From Methylobacterium sp. W2 (lineage in GTDB: Bacteria; Pseudomonadota; Alphaproteobacteria; Rhizobiales; Beijerinckiaceae): a stretch of 64,000 nt of DNA. Position numbers and translations under genes: made by a program. This document shows, in pieces, positions 23,792-31,949 of this stretch. The stretch spans positions 56,347-120,346 of the forward strand of contig NZ_VMOA01000014.1 in NCBI RefSeq assembly GCF_020662345.1, read 5' to 3'. The notes under the pieces were generated by a model, which searched no databases, had not been told where the DNA came from, and saw only the letters and a list, made by a program, of their open reading frames with translations. Within the stretch, counting starts at the first letter, position 1. Each line of letters opens with the position of its first letter.

Positions 23792-24021
23792 ACGGTCGGC
23801 ACGCTAACAACATTGCGCGGATACGCTCAATCGCGGAAGCATAAGGAAACCCTAAGGCGCGGTGGAGCGTCGCTTGCCTGCCGAAGCGCGCGAATACACG
23901 CGGGATCGATCGGCGCGGGCGAGCCGATTTGCACGCCTTGTCAAATCCGGCCACTGCTCGACTTTGAAGGCACGGGCGCGGTGTCCGCCGCAGGCCGCAT
24001 CGATCGTGACACAGGTTCGCC

Positions 24022-24630
24022 ATGTCCCCATTCGTCAGGTCTCGTCGCGCCAAGCCCATGATGTCCGAGCGTACGAAGTCATTGCCGCCAACCGGCCTCG
24101 GACGCGCGGTGACGCGGCCCGCCGCACTCGCTTTGGCCGGGATCCTGGCCGGATCGGTCCTGGCAGGACCGGCCCTCGCCGGCCCCGACAAGGCCGCGAT
24201 CTTCGGGATCGAGCTCAACGATCCGGGCGTGGTCGGCGGTCGCAAGGCCCGGCCGGACGAGGCCCGACGCCTCGCCCTGGTCACGGAGGAACTCCGCAAG
24301 GCGCTCACCGCCGGCAATGCGGTGGAGGTCGTGGACGTGGCGCCCCAGGCCGCCGAGATCGCCAAGCAGGCGCCTCTCTTCAAATGCGAGGGCTGCGCCG
24401 CCACCATCGCCAAGAGCCTCGGGGCCGATCTCGCCGTGAACGGTTTCGTGGAGAAGGGCTCCAATCAGATCTTCAATCTCTACGTCCTTATCTCGGACGC
24501 CGCTTCCGGCAAGGTCGTGCGGGCTGGACAGGTGGTGATCCGGGCCGATACCGACGACACATGGGCCCATGCCATGCGATGGGTGGTCAAGAACCGTCTC
24601 CTGGCCGAACCCTTGCCCACCCGATCCTGA
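24022..24630 (+). CDS. Exported DUF2380/DUF3280-like protein
   Basis: A 202-residue protein with an N-terminal signal/anchor (RPAALALAGILAGSVLAGPALAG) and a single domain opening KAAIFGIELNDPGVVGG. That opening is typical of the DUF2380/DUF3280 family seen near methylotrophy and PQQ genes. There are two Cys in FKCEGCAATIAKSLGADLAVNGFV, a CxxC pair. The domain fold is probably like CsgG/TolB-type periplasmic alpha-beta proteins, but the function is unknown. Start uncertain: in-frame ATGs at 24022, 24058 and 24061. It is divergent from lutA and 35 bp ahead of the H4MPT-type operon, so it may be co-transcribed with it. Confidence 0.7.
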   Translation: MSPFVRSRRAKPMMSERTKSLPPTGLGRAVTRPAALALAGILAGSVLAGPALAGPDKAAIFGIELNDPGVVGGRKARPDEARRLALVTEELRKALTAGNAVEVVDVAPQAAEIAKQAPLFKCEGCAATIAKSLGADLAVNGFVEKGSNQIFNLYVLISDAASGKVVRAGQVVIRADTDDTWAHAMRWVVKNRLLAEPLPTRS

Positions 24631-24665
24631 GTCTCGTTTTGCCCCATCATTCCGTGTCGAAGCCG

Positions 24666-25373
24666 ATGTCATCCGATCTGCGCGTGCGTCCCCGCCTTCT
24701 CGTCAGCGTCCGCGACGCGGACGAGGCCGTGATGGCGGCGCGGGCGGGCGCCGACCTCGTCGATGCCAAAGACCCCGTTCGGGGCGCGCTCGGGGCCCTC
24801 CCCGTCGAGACGATCCGGGCGATCGTCGAGGCCATCGCGGATAAGGCCGTCAGCAGCGCGGTGGCCGGCGAGCCGCAGGATGCCGCTTCCCTGCCCGGAT
24901 CGGTCTCGGCGATGGCCGGGACCGGCATCGGATACGTCAAGGTCGCCGTGCGGGCCGCCTTCGACGACGACGCCCTCGCCGCCGCGGCGCAGGCCGCCCC
25001 CGGCCGCCTGATCGCGGTTCTCTTCGCCGGAGCACCGATGCCGGACGACCTCGTCGGCCGCCTCGCAGGGGCGGGCTTTGCCGGGGTGATGATCGACACC
25101 GCGACCAAGGACGGCCGGCGCCTCCCCGACCTCCTGCCCGCCCCTCGCCTCTCGGCCTTCACCGCCGACGCCCGCAGCCATGGCCTGCTCTCCGGCCTCG
25201 CGGGATCGCTGACGATCGCCGACATCGCCGTCCTGGCCGCGCACCGGCCGGATTATCTCGGCTTTCGCGGCGGCCTCTGCTTCGGGAGCGACCGCACGCG
25301 CGGCCTCGACCCAGAGCGCGTGGCCCTGGCCGCGCAGACCCTTCGCGGGCTCGACCGGCGGAACGCGGCGTGA
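24666..25373 (+). CDS. mfnB: (5-formylfuran-3-yl)methyl phosphate synthase (MfnB-like)
   Basis: A 235-residue TIM-barrel protein of the MfnB family (formerly DUF556). In methanogens MfnB condenses two triose phosphates into the furan precursor of methanofuran, and methylotrophs use homologues for methanofuran-type cofactors. Visible: RPRLLVSVRDADEAVMAARAGADLVDAKDP (a conserved D-x-K-[DE]-P active-site type motif at about residues 34-38), GYVKVAVRAAF, GFAGVMIDTATKDGRRLPDLL, and GFRGGLCFGSDRTRGLD. Start is the ATG at 24666. The downstream kinase-like GTG overlaps its stop. It is first of four overlapping genes likely devoted to methanofuran/H4MPT cofactor synthesis for formaldehyde oxidation. 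Confidence 0.85.
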   Translation: MSSDLRVRPRLLVSVRDADEAVMAARAGADLVDAKDPVRGALGALPVETIRAIVEAIADKAVSSAVAGEPQDAASLPGSVSAMAGTGIGYVKVAVRAAFDDDALAAAAQAAPGRLIAVLFAGAPMPDDLVGRLAGAGFAGVMIDTATKDGRRLPDLLPAPRLSAFTADARSHGLLSGLAGSLTIADIAVLAAHRPDYLGFRGGLCFGSDRTRGLDPERVALAAQTLRGLDRRNAA

Positions 25374-25948
25374 CGGGCGCGCCTCGCACTATCGTGAAGC
25401 TCGGCGGCAGCCTCGTCTCGGACGCGGCGCGGCTCGGACGCCTCCTTGGCGCACTGGCGGATGGCGGCGAGGGCCGCTGCGTCATCGTGCCGGGCGGCGG
25501 CCCGTTCGCCGACGCGGTGCGTCAGGCCCAGGAACAGCTCGACGTCTCGGACGCCCTCGCCCATCGCCTCGCCCTCGATGCCATGGGCCGGATGGCGGAG
25601 GTGCTATCGGAGTGCGAGCCGCGCCTCGCCATCGTGCGCAGCGTGATGGAAGCCCGCTCGGCTGAAGCGCCTGTCATCTGGGACCCTGTCGCACTGAAAG
25701 ACGGGCACCCTTCCATCCCCGAATCCTGGGACGTCACCTCCGACAGCCTCGCCCTCTGGCTCGCCACCGAACTCGAGGCGCCCCGCTGCATCCTGGTGAA
25801 ATCCATCGATCGCCCGGCGGGGGCAAGCCTGTCCGACCTCGCCCGAATGGGCGTGGTCGATGCGGCCTTTCCTGGCTTCGCCGCGTTCTACGCTGGCGAG
25901 ATCGTGATCCGGGGGCCGGCCGCGGACATCGTAAGGGCTGCCGCGTGA
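25370..25948 (+). CDS. Amino-acid kinase family protein of cofactor biosynthesis
   Basis: A 192-residue kinase of the aspartokinase/UMP-kinase superfamily. It opens IVKLGGSLVSD with the phosphate-binding GGS loop and has CVIVPGGGPFADAVR and a late CILVKSIDR strand. It is shorter than typical amino-acid kinases (about 250), like the methanogen MfnE kinase that activates the aminomethylfuran phosphate in methanofuran synthesis. Homologues occur in methylotroph H4MPT/methanofuran clusters. GTG start at 25370 overlaps the mfnB-like stop, and its stop overlaps the next GTG start, so all are translationally coupled. The exact phosphorylated substrate cannot be told from sequence. Confidence 0.8.
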   Translation: MTGAPRTIVKLGGSLVSDAARLGRLLGALADGGEGRCVIVPGGGPFADAVRQAQEQLDVSDALAHRLALDAMGRMAEVLSECEPRLAIVRSVMEARSAEAPVIWDPVALKDGHPSIPESWDVTSDSLALWLATELEAPRCILVKSIDRPAGASLSDLARMGVVDAAFPGFAAFYAGEIVIRGPAADIVRAAA

Positions 25949-27513
25949 GCGCGCCCGAGCATCTCGTCTTCATCACCGGCCGGATGGCGAAGGCGCGCCT
26001 GGAGAAGGTCGCGGCCACCCTGCCCACCGAGCGCTTCGCCTGGAGCATCGCCGATGCCGGGGTGAAGGTCGCGGCACTCATGACCGAGGAGATCATCCGC
26101 CGGCGGGTGACGATCCCCGAGGGTGCCACCCGCATCGTCCTGCCGGGCCGCTGCCGTGCCAATCCGGAGGCGCTCGCCGCACATTTCGGGGTGCCGGTGG
26201 AGCGTGGACCCGACGAGGTGGTGGACCTGCCGGCTTATCTCGGCCTCGCCGGACGCAAGGTCGATCTCTCGCGGCATGATCTGCGCATCTTCTCCGAGAT
26301 CGTCGATGCCTCGAAGATGACGCCTGAGCAGATCCTGGCGAAGGGCCTCGACCTCGCCCGGCGCGGCGCCGACGTGATCGACCTCGGCGGCCTGCCCGAC
26401 ACCGACTTCCCGCATCTCGAAGACTGCGTGCGCCTGCTGAAGGGGGCGGGACTGAAGGTCAGCGTCGATTCCTTCTCCCTCGACGAACTGACCCGCGGGG
26501 CGAAGGCCGGGGCCGACTTTCTCCTCAGCCTCAACGAGGAGACCCTGGACCTCGCCTTCGAGACCGATGCGGTGCCGGTCCTGGTGCCGATCCGGCCCGA
26601 CGACCTGCCCTCCCTCGACCGCGCCATCGAGCGCATGGAGAAGGCCGGCCGGCCCTACATGGCCGATCCGATCCTGGAGCCGATCCATTTCGGCTTCGTC
26701 GAATCGATCACGCGCTATCACGAGACGCGCAGGCGCTGGCCCGGCATCGAGATGATGATGGGCACGGGCAACCTCACCGAACTCACTGAGGCCGACAGCC
26801 TCGGCGTCACCGCCCTCCTCGTCGGCATGTGCTCGGAACTGTCGATCCGCAACGTCCTGATCGTGCAGGTCTCCAATCATACCCGGCGCACGGTGGAGGA
26901 GCACGATGCCGCCCGCCGGGTGATGTTCGCGGCAAAAGCCGATTCCGCCCTGCCCAAGGGCTACGGACGCCAGCTCCTGGCCTTGCACGACAAGCGCCCC
27001 TTCGTGCAGAGCCCGGAGGAGATCGCGGCCCAGGCGGCGGAGGTGCGCGACCCGAACTACCGCATCGCGGTGGCCGAGGACGGCATCCACGCCTTCAACC
27101 GCGACGTCCACACGATCGGCACCGATGCGATGGCGTTCTTTCCCGATCTCGATGTCGCCGCCGATGGGGCCCACGCCTTCTATCTCGGCGGCGAGCTGAC
27201 CAAGGCCGAGACCGCCTGGCGCCTCGGCAAGCGCTACGTCCAGGACGAGCCCCTGCGCTGGGGCGTCGCCGCCGACGAGGAGGTCGAGGACACCACCGCC
27301 TTCAAGAAGGCCGGACACACGAAGCATTCCGGCCCCGGCGGCACGGAACGCGCCACCCGCGACGCGACGCCCGTGGAAGCCGATGCCGGCAAGCCCGAGA
27401 TGGTGGAATCCGGCAAGGCCGGTTCCCCCGAGACCGAAACCGAGACCGCGGCTACGGGCGACAACGGCGCGCGCATCGTCTGCGGCAAGCTCGTTCCCGC
27501 CGGGGAGGCGTGA
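25945..27513 (+). CDS. Dihydropteroate synthase-like protein (DUF6513), H4MPT biosynthesis
   Basis: A 522-residue protein with an N-terminal extension (residues 1-120: HLVFITGRMAKARLEKVAATLP...) joined to a TIM-barrel like dihydropteroate synthase. The barrel includes SEIVDASKMTPEQILAKGLDLARRGADVIDLGG, LKVSVDSFSLDEL and PYMADPILEPIHFGF. Typical FolP motifs are only loosely kept. This is the archaeal-type DHPS-like family associated with tetrahydromethanopterin synthesis in methanogens and methylotrophs, distinct from the true FolP at 46646. The C-terminal 70 residues are Lys/Glu/Thr-rich and variable. GTG start overlaps the previous stop (GTGA). The reaction is not established. Confidence 0.82.
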   Translation: MSAPEHLVFITGRMAKARLEKVAATLPTERFAWSIADAGVKVAALMTEEIIRRRVTIPEGATRIVLPGRCRANPEALAAHFGVPVERGPDEVVDLPAYLGLAGRKVDLSRHDLRIFSEIVDASKMTPEQILAKGLDLARRGADVIDLGGLPDTDFPHLEDCVRLLKGAGLKVSVDSFSLDELTRGAKAGADFLLSLNEETLDLAFETDAVPVLVPIRPDDLPSLDRAIERMEKAGRPYMADPILEPIHFGFVESITRYHETRRRWPGIEMMMGTGNLTELTEADSLGVTALLVGMCSELSIRNVLIVQVSNHTRRTVEEHDAARRVMFAAKADSALPKGYGRQLLALHDKRPFVQSPEEIAAQAAEVRDPNYRIAVAEDGIHAFNRDVHTIGTDAMAFFPDLDVAADGAHAFYLGGELTKAETAWRLGKRYVQDEPLRWGVAADEEVEDTTAFKKAGHTKHSGPGGTERATRDATPVEADAGKPEMVESGKAGSPETETETAATGDNGARIVCGKLVPAGEA

Positions 27514-27517
27514 GCCC

Positions 27518-28114
27518 GTGCCGCTGATCCTCGAGACCATCGTCACCACCACCTCGCCGGCGGGCGACCTGCATCTCGTGCCCTTCGGCCTCATCCGCGA
27601 GGGCGAGGACTGGGTGCTCGCCCCGTTCCGGCCCTCGCCCACCATCCTCAACCTCGACGCCAACCCGGTCTTTGCCGCGTCGAGCCCGAGCGACGTGCGG
27701 GTGATCGCCGGCGCGGTGACCGGGCGGCGCGACTGGGCGACCCTGCCCTGCGACCGCATCCCGGGCCGGCGCCTCGCCGAGAGCTTCGGCCATGCCGAGT
27801 TCGAGGTGATCGCTGTGGAGGACGATGCGACGCGCCCGCGCTACCGCGCCCGCATGGTACACAGCGCCAGCCATATGCCGTTCTTCGGCTACAACCGGGC
27901 TCAAGGGGCGGTGCTGGAGGCGGCGATCCTGTCGACGCGCCTGCACATGCTGGAGCCGGACAAGATCCTGACGGAGATGCGCTACCACGCCATCGCGATA
28001 TCCAAGACAGCCGGGCCCGCCGAGCGCGAGGCCTGGGACTGGATCGAGGACAAGGTCGCCGCCGCCCTCGGGCGCGACGAGCCGGTTCTCGCACGAGCCC
28101 CCCAAGCACCCTAG
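27518..28114 (+). CDS. DUF447 family protein of the H4MPT gene set
   Basis: A 198-residue protein matching DUF447: it opens ILETIVTTTSPAGDLHLVPFGLI and has the conserved FRPSPTILNL and RYRARMVHSASHMPFFGYNRAQGAVLEAAILSTRL segments. The N-terminal part looks like the split beta-barrel of flavin reductase-like domains. DUF447 proteins occur in archaea and H4MPT-using methylotrophs. Start is the GTG at 27518, 5 bp after the preceding stop; no ATG fits. The last gene of the four-gene cofactor operon. Biochemical role unknown. Confidence 0.8.
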   Translation: MPLILETIVTTTSPAGDLHLVPFGLIREGEDWVLAPFRPSPTILNLDANPVFAASSPSDVRVIAGAVTGRRDWATLPCDRIPGRRLAESFGHAEFEVIAVEDDATRPRYRARMVHSASHMPFFGYNRAQGAVLEAAILSTRLHMLEPDKILTEMRYHAIAISKTAGPAEREAWDWIEDKVAAALGRDEPVLARAPQAP

Positions 28115-28142
28115 AAGGTGCGTTCCCGAGGAGACAGGGTTG

Positions 28143-28673
28143 ATGAGATTCAAGACGCTGGCCGCCGTGGCGGCGCTCGCCACGGTATCCTTCGCGGCGC
28201 AGGCCCATGGCCCGACCCGCCAGAAGGTCTCCCAGACCATCGAGATCAACGCCCCGGCCGACAAGGTCTGGGCCGTGCTCGGCAATTTCCAGGATGCCAG
28301 CTGGATTCCCGTGGTCGAGAAGACCGAGGGCAAGGGCGGCAACGAGGTCAAGGCCAGCCGCGTCCTGACCCTCAAGGGCGGCGCCACGGTCGAGGAAGAG
28401 CTCGCCAAATACGACGCCGAGAAGAAGACCTACATGTACCGGATCACCAAGGTGGACGTGAAGACGCTGCCGGTGAACGACTATTCCTCGACCATCGAGG
28501 TCGAGGGCGACGGCGCCAAGTCCAAGGTGACGTGGCGCGGCGCGTTCTACCGCGGCTACATGAACAACGATCCGCCGCCGGACCTGAACGACGACGCCTC
28601 CAAGGCGGCGGTCCTCGGCCTCTACAAGGCCGGCCTGGATAACGTGAAGGCCAAGGCCGAGAAGGGCTCCTGA
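28143..28673 (+). CDS. Exported SRPBCC (START-like) protein, MxaD-like
   Basis: A 176-residue secreted protein. Signal peptide MRFKTLAAVAALATVSFAAQA, then a polyketide-cyclase/START-like domain (VSQTIEINAPADKVWAVLGNFQDASWIPVV; VLTLKGGATVEEELAKYDAEKKTYMYRI). Periplasmic MxaD of methylotrophs, which helps methanol dehydrogenase interact with its cytochrome, has this same build, so a similar role with the XoxF system is possible but not shown. The ATG at 28143 is preceded by a gaggaga Shine-Dalgarno; a TTG at 28140 is also in frame. It lies just after the H4MPT-type operon and before a palindromic repeat. Confidence 0.78.
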   Translation: MRFKTLAAVAALATVSFAAQAHGPTRQKVSQTIEINAPADKVWAVLGNFQDASWIPVVEKTEGKGGNEVKASRVLTLKGGATVEEELAKYDAEKKTYMYRITKVDVKTLPVNDYSSTIEVEGDGAKSKVTWRGAFYRGYMNNDPPPDLNDDASKAAVLGLYKAGLDNVKAKAEKGS

Positions 28674-28711
28674 TCGGAGCCTTTCCCAAGGCACGGCGGC
28701 GGTGCGCATCG

Positions 28712-28898
28712 CCTCTCCCCGCGCGTGGGGAGAGGATCGCTGGCACCTCGTCGTGCCGGCGATGAGCGTGAGCGAAGCGATGGTAACGGGGCGAATCCGA
28801 ATGAGGCTGTTCCGGCTCCGCCCCCTCACCCTCGGCTGCCGCCTCGCCGCGCCGACGACGGGGTCGTCGCGGCCCTCTCCCCGCGTGCGGGGAGAGGG
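28712..28898. repeat. Composite palindromic repeat element, copy 1
   Basis: A unit of about 187 bp bounded by two hairpins (cctctccccgcgcgtggggagagg at 28712-28735 and a like one at 28873-28898). The interior contains gtgccggcgatgagcgtgag and ccgccccctcaccctcggctgc. The same order of blocks occurs at 46436-46630, and the right end alone at 39155-39203. It fills the gap between the SRPBCC gene and the propeller gene. Confidence 0.85.
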
Positions 28899-28908
28899 GA
28901 TTGCCGGG

Positions 28909-29838
28909 ATGGCGCGTGCGGGCGCTCTCGCCCTCGCACTGTTCGCATCCCCCGCCCTCGCCGACGAGGCCCTGGTCACGGCGCAGGGCGCCAACATCCT
29001 CGCGGTGGTCGATCTCGACACGCAGGTCGTCACCGCGCAGATCCCGGTGGACGGCGCGCCGGCCGGCATCGCCCTGTCGCCCGACCGCAAGACCGCCTAC
29101 GTCACCCGCCCCGAGGGCCACGGCCTCGCCATCGTCGATCTCGACGCCCGCGCGGTGACGGGCACGCTCGCCCTGCCGGGCGGCCCGCTCGGCGTCGCCG
29201 TCAATCCGAAATCCGGGGCGGTCTACGTGGCCGACTGGTACGGCAGCCGCATCTTCGTGGTCTCGGCCGACGGTTCGAAGATCGAGACCGAGATCCAGGT
29301 GGGCGCCTCGCCCTCGGGCATCGCGGTGACGCCCGACGGCGCCACGATCCTGGTGGCCAACCGCGAGGGCAATTCCGTCTCCGTGGTCGATGCCGCCACC
29401 GCCACCGAGACGGTGAAGATCCCGGTCGGCGAGCACCCGTTCGGCATCACCCTCGATGAGACCGGCACCCGCGCCTACACCGCCAACGTCATGTCGAACG
29501 ACGTCTCCGTCATCGACGTCGCCGGGCGGCGGGAATTCGGCCGGGTCACCACCGGCGAGCGGCCCTATGTGGTGGCGCTCACCGCGACGCGCGGCTTCGT
29601 CACCGACCAGTATTCGAACACCGTGACGGTGTTCAACCTGAAGACCCTCACCAACGTGGCGGCCATCGATGTGGGCGACCACCCGGAGGGCATCGCCGCC
29701 TCCCGCGACGGCAGCCTTCTCTACGTGACGAACTGGGGCTCCAACACCCTGGGCGTCATCGACGCGACGACGCTCAAGGTGATCAAGGACATCCCGGTGC
29801 CGGACGGCCCGCGCTCGTTCGGGGACTTTTTGCGGTAG
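28909..29838 (+). CDS. Exported YVTN beta-propeller protein (second copy type)
   Basis: A 309-residue secreted protein: signal peptide MARAGALALALFASPALA, then about seven beta-propeller blades with YVTN/cytochrome-D1-like repeats (DEALVTAQGANILAVVDLDT; AYVTRPEGHGLAIVDLDA; VYVADWYGSRIFVVSADG; LYVTNWGSNTLGVIDATT). It resembles LutB at 21466 but lacks its N-terminal extension, and the two are clearly different proteins. I start at the ATG at 28909, because upstream in-frame sequence is the repeat element. Role unknown; the setting next to MxaD-like and H4MPT genes suggests a periplasmic part in C1 oxidation. Confidence 0.82.
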   Translation: MARAGALALALFASPALADEALVTAQGANILAVVDLDTQVVTAQIPVDGAPAGIALSPDRKTAYVTRPEGHGLAIVDLDARAVTGTLALPGGPLGVAVNPKSGAVYVADWYGSRIFVVSADGSKIETEIQVGASPSGIAVTPDGATILVANREGNSVSVVDAATATETVKIPVGEHPFGITLDETGTRAYTANVMSNDVSVIDVAGRREFGRVTTGERPYVVALTATRGFVTDQYSNTVTVFNLKTLTNVAAIDVGDHPEGIAASRDGSLLYVTNWGSNTLGVIDATTLKVIKDIPVPDGPRSFGDFLR

Positions 29839-29900
29839 GGCGCGACCCCGCTGGCGGCGCTAGGGCATTCCCCCATCTGCTCTTGCAGGCAGACCGCGTC

Positions 29901-30035
29901 CCTCTCCCCCTTGTGGGGAGAGGTTAGGAGTGGGGGTGGCTCCGCCAGCCTCCGCAGCAGGAGGGTCACCCCACCACCCCCACCTTCCAACTCCTCCCCA
30001 CAAGCTCGACGGATCTCGGGCAGGCCCGAGATCCG
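29901..30035. repeat. Palindromic intergenic repeat region
   Basis: The gap between the propeller gene and dprA holds at least two strong hairpins: cctctcccccttgtggggagagg at 29901-29923, and cggatctcgggc/gcccgagatccg at 30010-30035. Between them is a C/G-skewed stretch (gggggtggct...ccaccaccccc). It may act as a terminator region for the convergent genes, but no clean T-tract is seen. Confidence 0.65.
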
Positions 30036-30119
30036 CTGGTGAGAAGGGTAGGGCGGCGCAGCCCGCGAGGTATGTGAATCCAAGAGGCTGGCGGCAAGAG
30101 GGACGGACACTCGTCCTCC

Positions 30120-31304
30120 CTACGACACCAGCGACACCGCTCCGCTGCCATGCCGCTCGATCCGGCCGTCGAGTTCGAGTTCCAGCAGCGTCGTCTGGAC
30201 GATGCGGACGCTGAGACCCGCCGCGCGGGCGAGATCGTCGGTGCCGATGGGGGTCGGGCTGAGATAGGCGATGAGGCGGGCGCGGTCGTCGGCGGGTTCC
30301 GCCTCCTCGGGCTCCTCCTCCTCCTCCTCCGGCTCGGGGGCCGGGCTGCCGATTCCGTCGAGTTCGTCCCAGAAGATCGGCGCGTCGGCGAGGTCGGGCC
30401 GGTCGAGGGCGAGTTGGCCGGTTCCCTGCTCGAAATCGCCCCGCCCGATCAGCGGCGCGATGGCGGAGATGATGTGGTCTACGTCCGAGACCAGGGTCGC
30501 GCCCTGGCGGATGAGGTCGTTGGTCCCCTCGGCGCGCGGGTCGAGGGGCGAGCCCGGCACGGCGAAGACCTCCCTGCCCTGTTCGAGGGCGAAGCGCGCG
30601 GTAATGAGCGAGCCCGAGCGGCGCGCGGCCTCCACCACAACGGTGCCGTAGGCGAGGCCGGAGATGATGCGGTTGCGGCGGGGAAAGTCCCGGCCGCGCG
30701 GCTCCCAGCCCATGGGCATCTCGGCGAGCACCGCGCCGCCGGAATCGAGAATGCCCTCCACCAGGGCCTCGTGGTTGGAGGGGTAGATCCGGTCCTGGCC
30801 GCCGGCGAGCACCGCCACCGTCCCCGTGCCCAGGGACGCCTTGTGCGCGCGGGCATCGATGCCGCGCGCCAGCCCCGAGACCACGACGAGGCCGGCCTCG
30901 CCGAGGCCCCGTGCCAGGCGCTCGGTGAAGCCGAGGCCGGCGGCGGACGCGTTGCGCGAGCCGACGATGGCGACGGCGGGCCGCGAGAGGATCGCCGCCT
31001 GTCCCCGGATCGCGATCAGGGGCGGCGCCGCATCGGCGGCCTGCAGCAGCTTCGGGTAATCGTCCTCGCCCATGGCCACGAGGCGGGCCCCGATCCTGGC
31101 CGCGGCCTCCAATTCGGCTTCCGCCTCAGCCCGCGTCACCGGCACGACGCGCTTGGCCCCGCGTTTGGCGAGTTCCGGAAGGGCGTCCAACGCCGCGCCG
31201 GCGCCGCCGAAGCGGTTGATCAGGGTCCGGAAGGTGCGTGGGCCGACGCCCTCGGTGCGGATCAGACGGAGCCAGTCAAGGCGCTGGGCGGGGTTGAGTT
31301 GCAT
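30120..31304 (-). CDS. dprA: DNA-processing protein DprA
   Basis: About 394 residues. DprA loads RecA on incoming single-stranded DNA during natural transformation and protects it. The Rossmann-like core shows [48 protein letters not shown], then [103 protein letters not shown], all shared with the family in that order. An N-terminal SAM-like region and a C-terminal winged-helix ([21 protein letters not shown]) follow the usual layout; between them lies a Glu/Pro-rich linker. Gene order plsY-dprA is common in alphaproteobacteria. Start at 31304 or 31310. Confidence 0.95.
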   Translation of the reverse strand: MQLNPAQRLDWLRLIRTEGVGPRTFRTLINRFGGAGAALDALPELAKRGAKRVVPVTRAEAEAELEAAARIGARLVAMGEDDYPKLLQAADAAPPLIAIRGQAAILSRPAVAIVGSRNASAAGLGFTERLARGLGEAGLVVVSGLARGIDARAHKASLGTGTVAVLAGGQDRIYPSNHEALVEGILDSGGAVLAEMPMGWEPRGRDFPRRNRIISGLAYGTVVVEAARRSGSLITARFALEQGREVFAVPGSPLDPRAEGTNDLIRQGATLVSDVDHIISAIAPLIGRGDFEQGTGQLALDRPDLADAPIFWDELDGIGSPAPEPEEEEEEPEEAEPADDRARLIAYLSPTPIGTDDLARAAGLSVRIVQTTLLELELDGRIERHGSGAVSLVS

Positions 31305-31340
31305 GCCCATGCCCCGGACCTCCCTCGACGGACGATCGGG

Positions 31341-31949
31341 TCAGCCCTTCTGCCCGATCCGCCCCTCGGTTCCGGCGAGGAGTCGGCGGATGTTGGGAGC
31401 GTGCTTCCACCATAGCAGGATCGCGAGCACGAGGAAGAGCAGTGCAACCGCAGGCTGTCCCGCCGCCCACAGGACGATGGGCGTAGCGGCCGAAGCGGCA
31501 AGCGCCGCCAGGGACGAGTATTTCAGGGTGAAGGCGAGGCCGAGCCAGATCGCCGCAAAGGCGGCAAGCCCGATGGGGCTGAAGGCGAGGAGCACGCCGA
31601 GGAAGGTGGCGACCCCTTTGCCGCCCTTGAACCCGAGCCAGACCGGGAAGAGATGGCCGAGGAAGGCTCCGAGCCCGGCCGCCAGGGCCGCGCCCTCGCC
31701 GAAGCGGGCGGCCACCAGCACGGCGAGGGTGCCCTTCAGCGCGTCGCCGAGCAGGGTCGCGGCGGCAAGGCTTTTCCGGCCGGTGCGCAGCACGTTGGTG
31801 GCGCCGATATTGCCCGAGCCGATGGCCCGCACGTCGCCGAGACCGGCGAGGCGGGTGACGATCAGGCCGAACGGGATCGAGCCGGCGAGATAGCCGCCGG
31901 CCAGACTCGCGAGCAGGAGCGGCCAGCCGTCATGGAGGAGAGAGGTCAC
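31341..31949 (-). CDS. plsY: Glycerol-3-phosphate acyltransferase PlsY
   Basis: Transfers acyl groups from acyl-phosphate to glycerol-3-phosphate, the first step of phospholipid synthesis, in the inner membrane. The 202-residue protein shows the three PlsY motifs: [23 protein letters not shown] (motif 1), [21 protein letters not shown] (motif 2), and a C-terminal [20 protein letters not shown] (motif 3). Five or so TM segments. The GTG start at 31949 overlaps the stop of the upstream dihydroorotase-like gene (GTGA), so it is translationally coupled to the pyr genes. It is followed by dprA. Confidence 0.95.
   Translation of the reverse strand: MTSLLHDGWPLLLASLAGGYLAGSIPFGLIVTRLAGLGDVRAIGSGNIGATNVLRTGRKSLAAATLLGDALKGTLAVLVAARFGEGAALAAGLGAFLGHLFPVWLGFKGGKGVATFLGVLLAFSPIGLAAFAAIWLGLAFTLKYSSLAALAASAATPIVLWAAGQPAVALLFLVLAILLWWKHAPNIRRLLAGTEGRIGQKG

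Noticed and set aside
25945..27513. A second folP
   Set aside because: The protein has an extra N-terminal domain and lacks the NVTPDSFSDG signature, which is present in the true folP at 46646.
25888..27759. A 623-codon minus-strand frame across the DHPS-like gene
   Set aside because: Antisense to overlapping, well-supported cofactor genes; no recognisable protein features.
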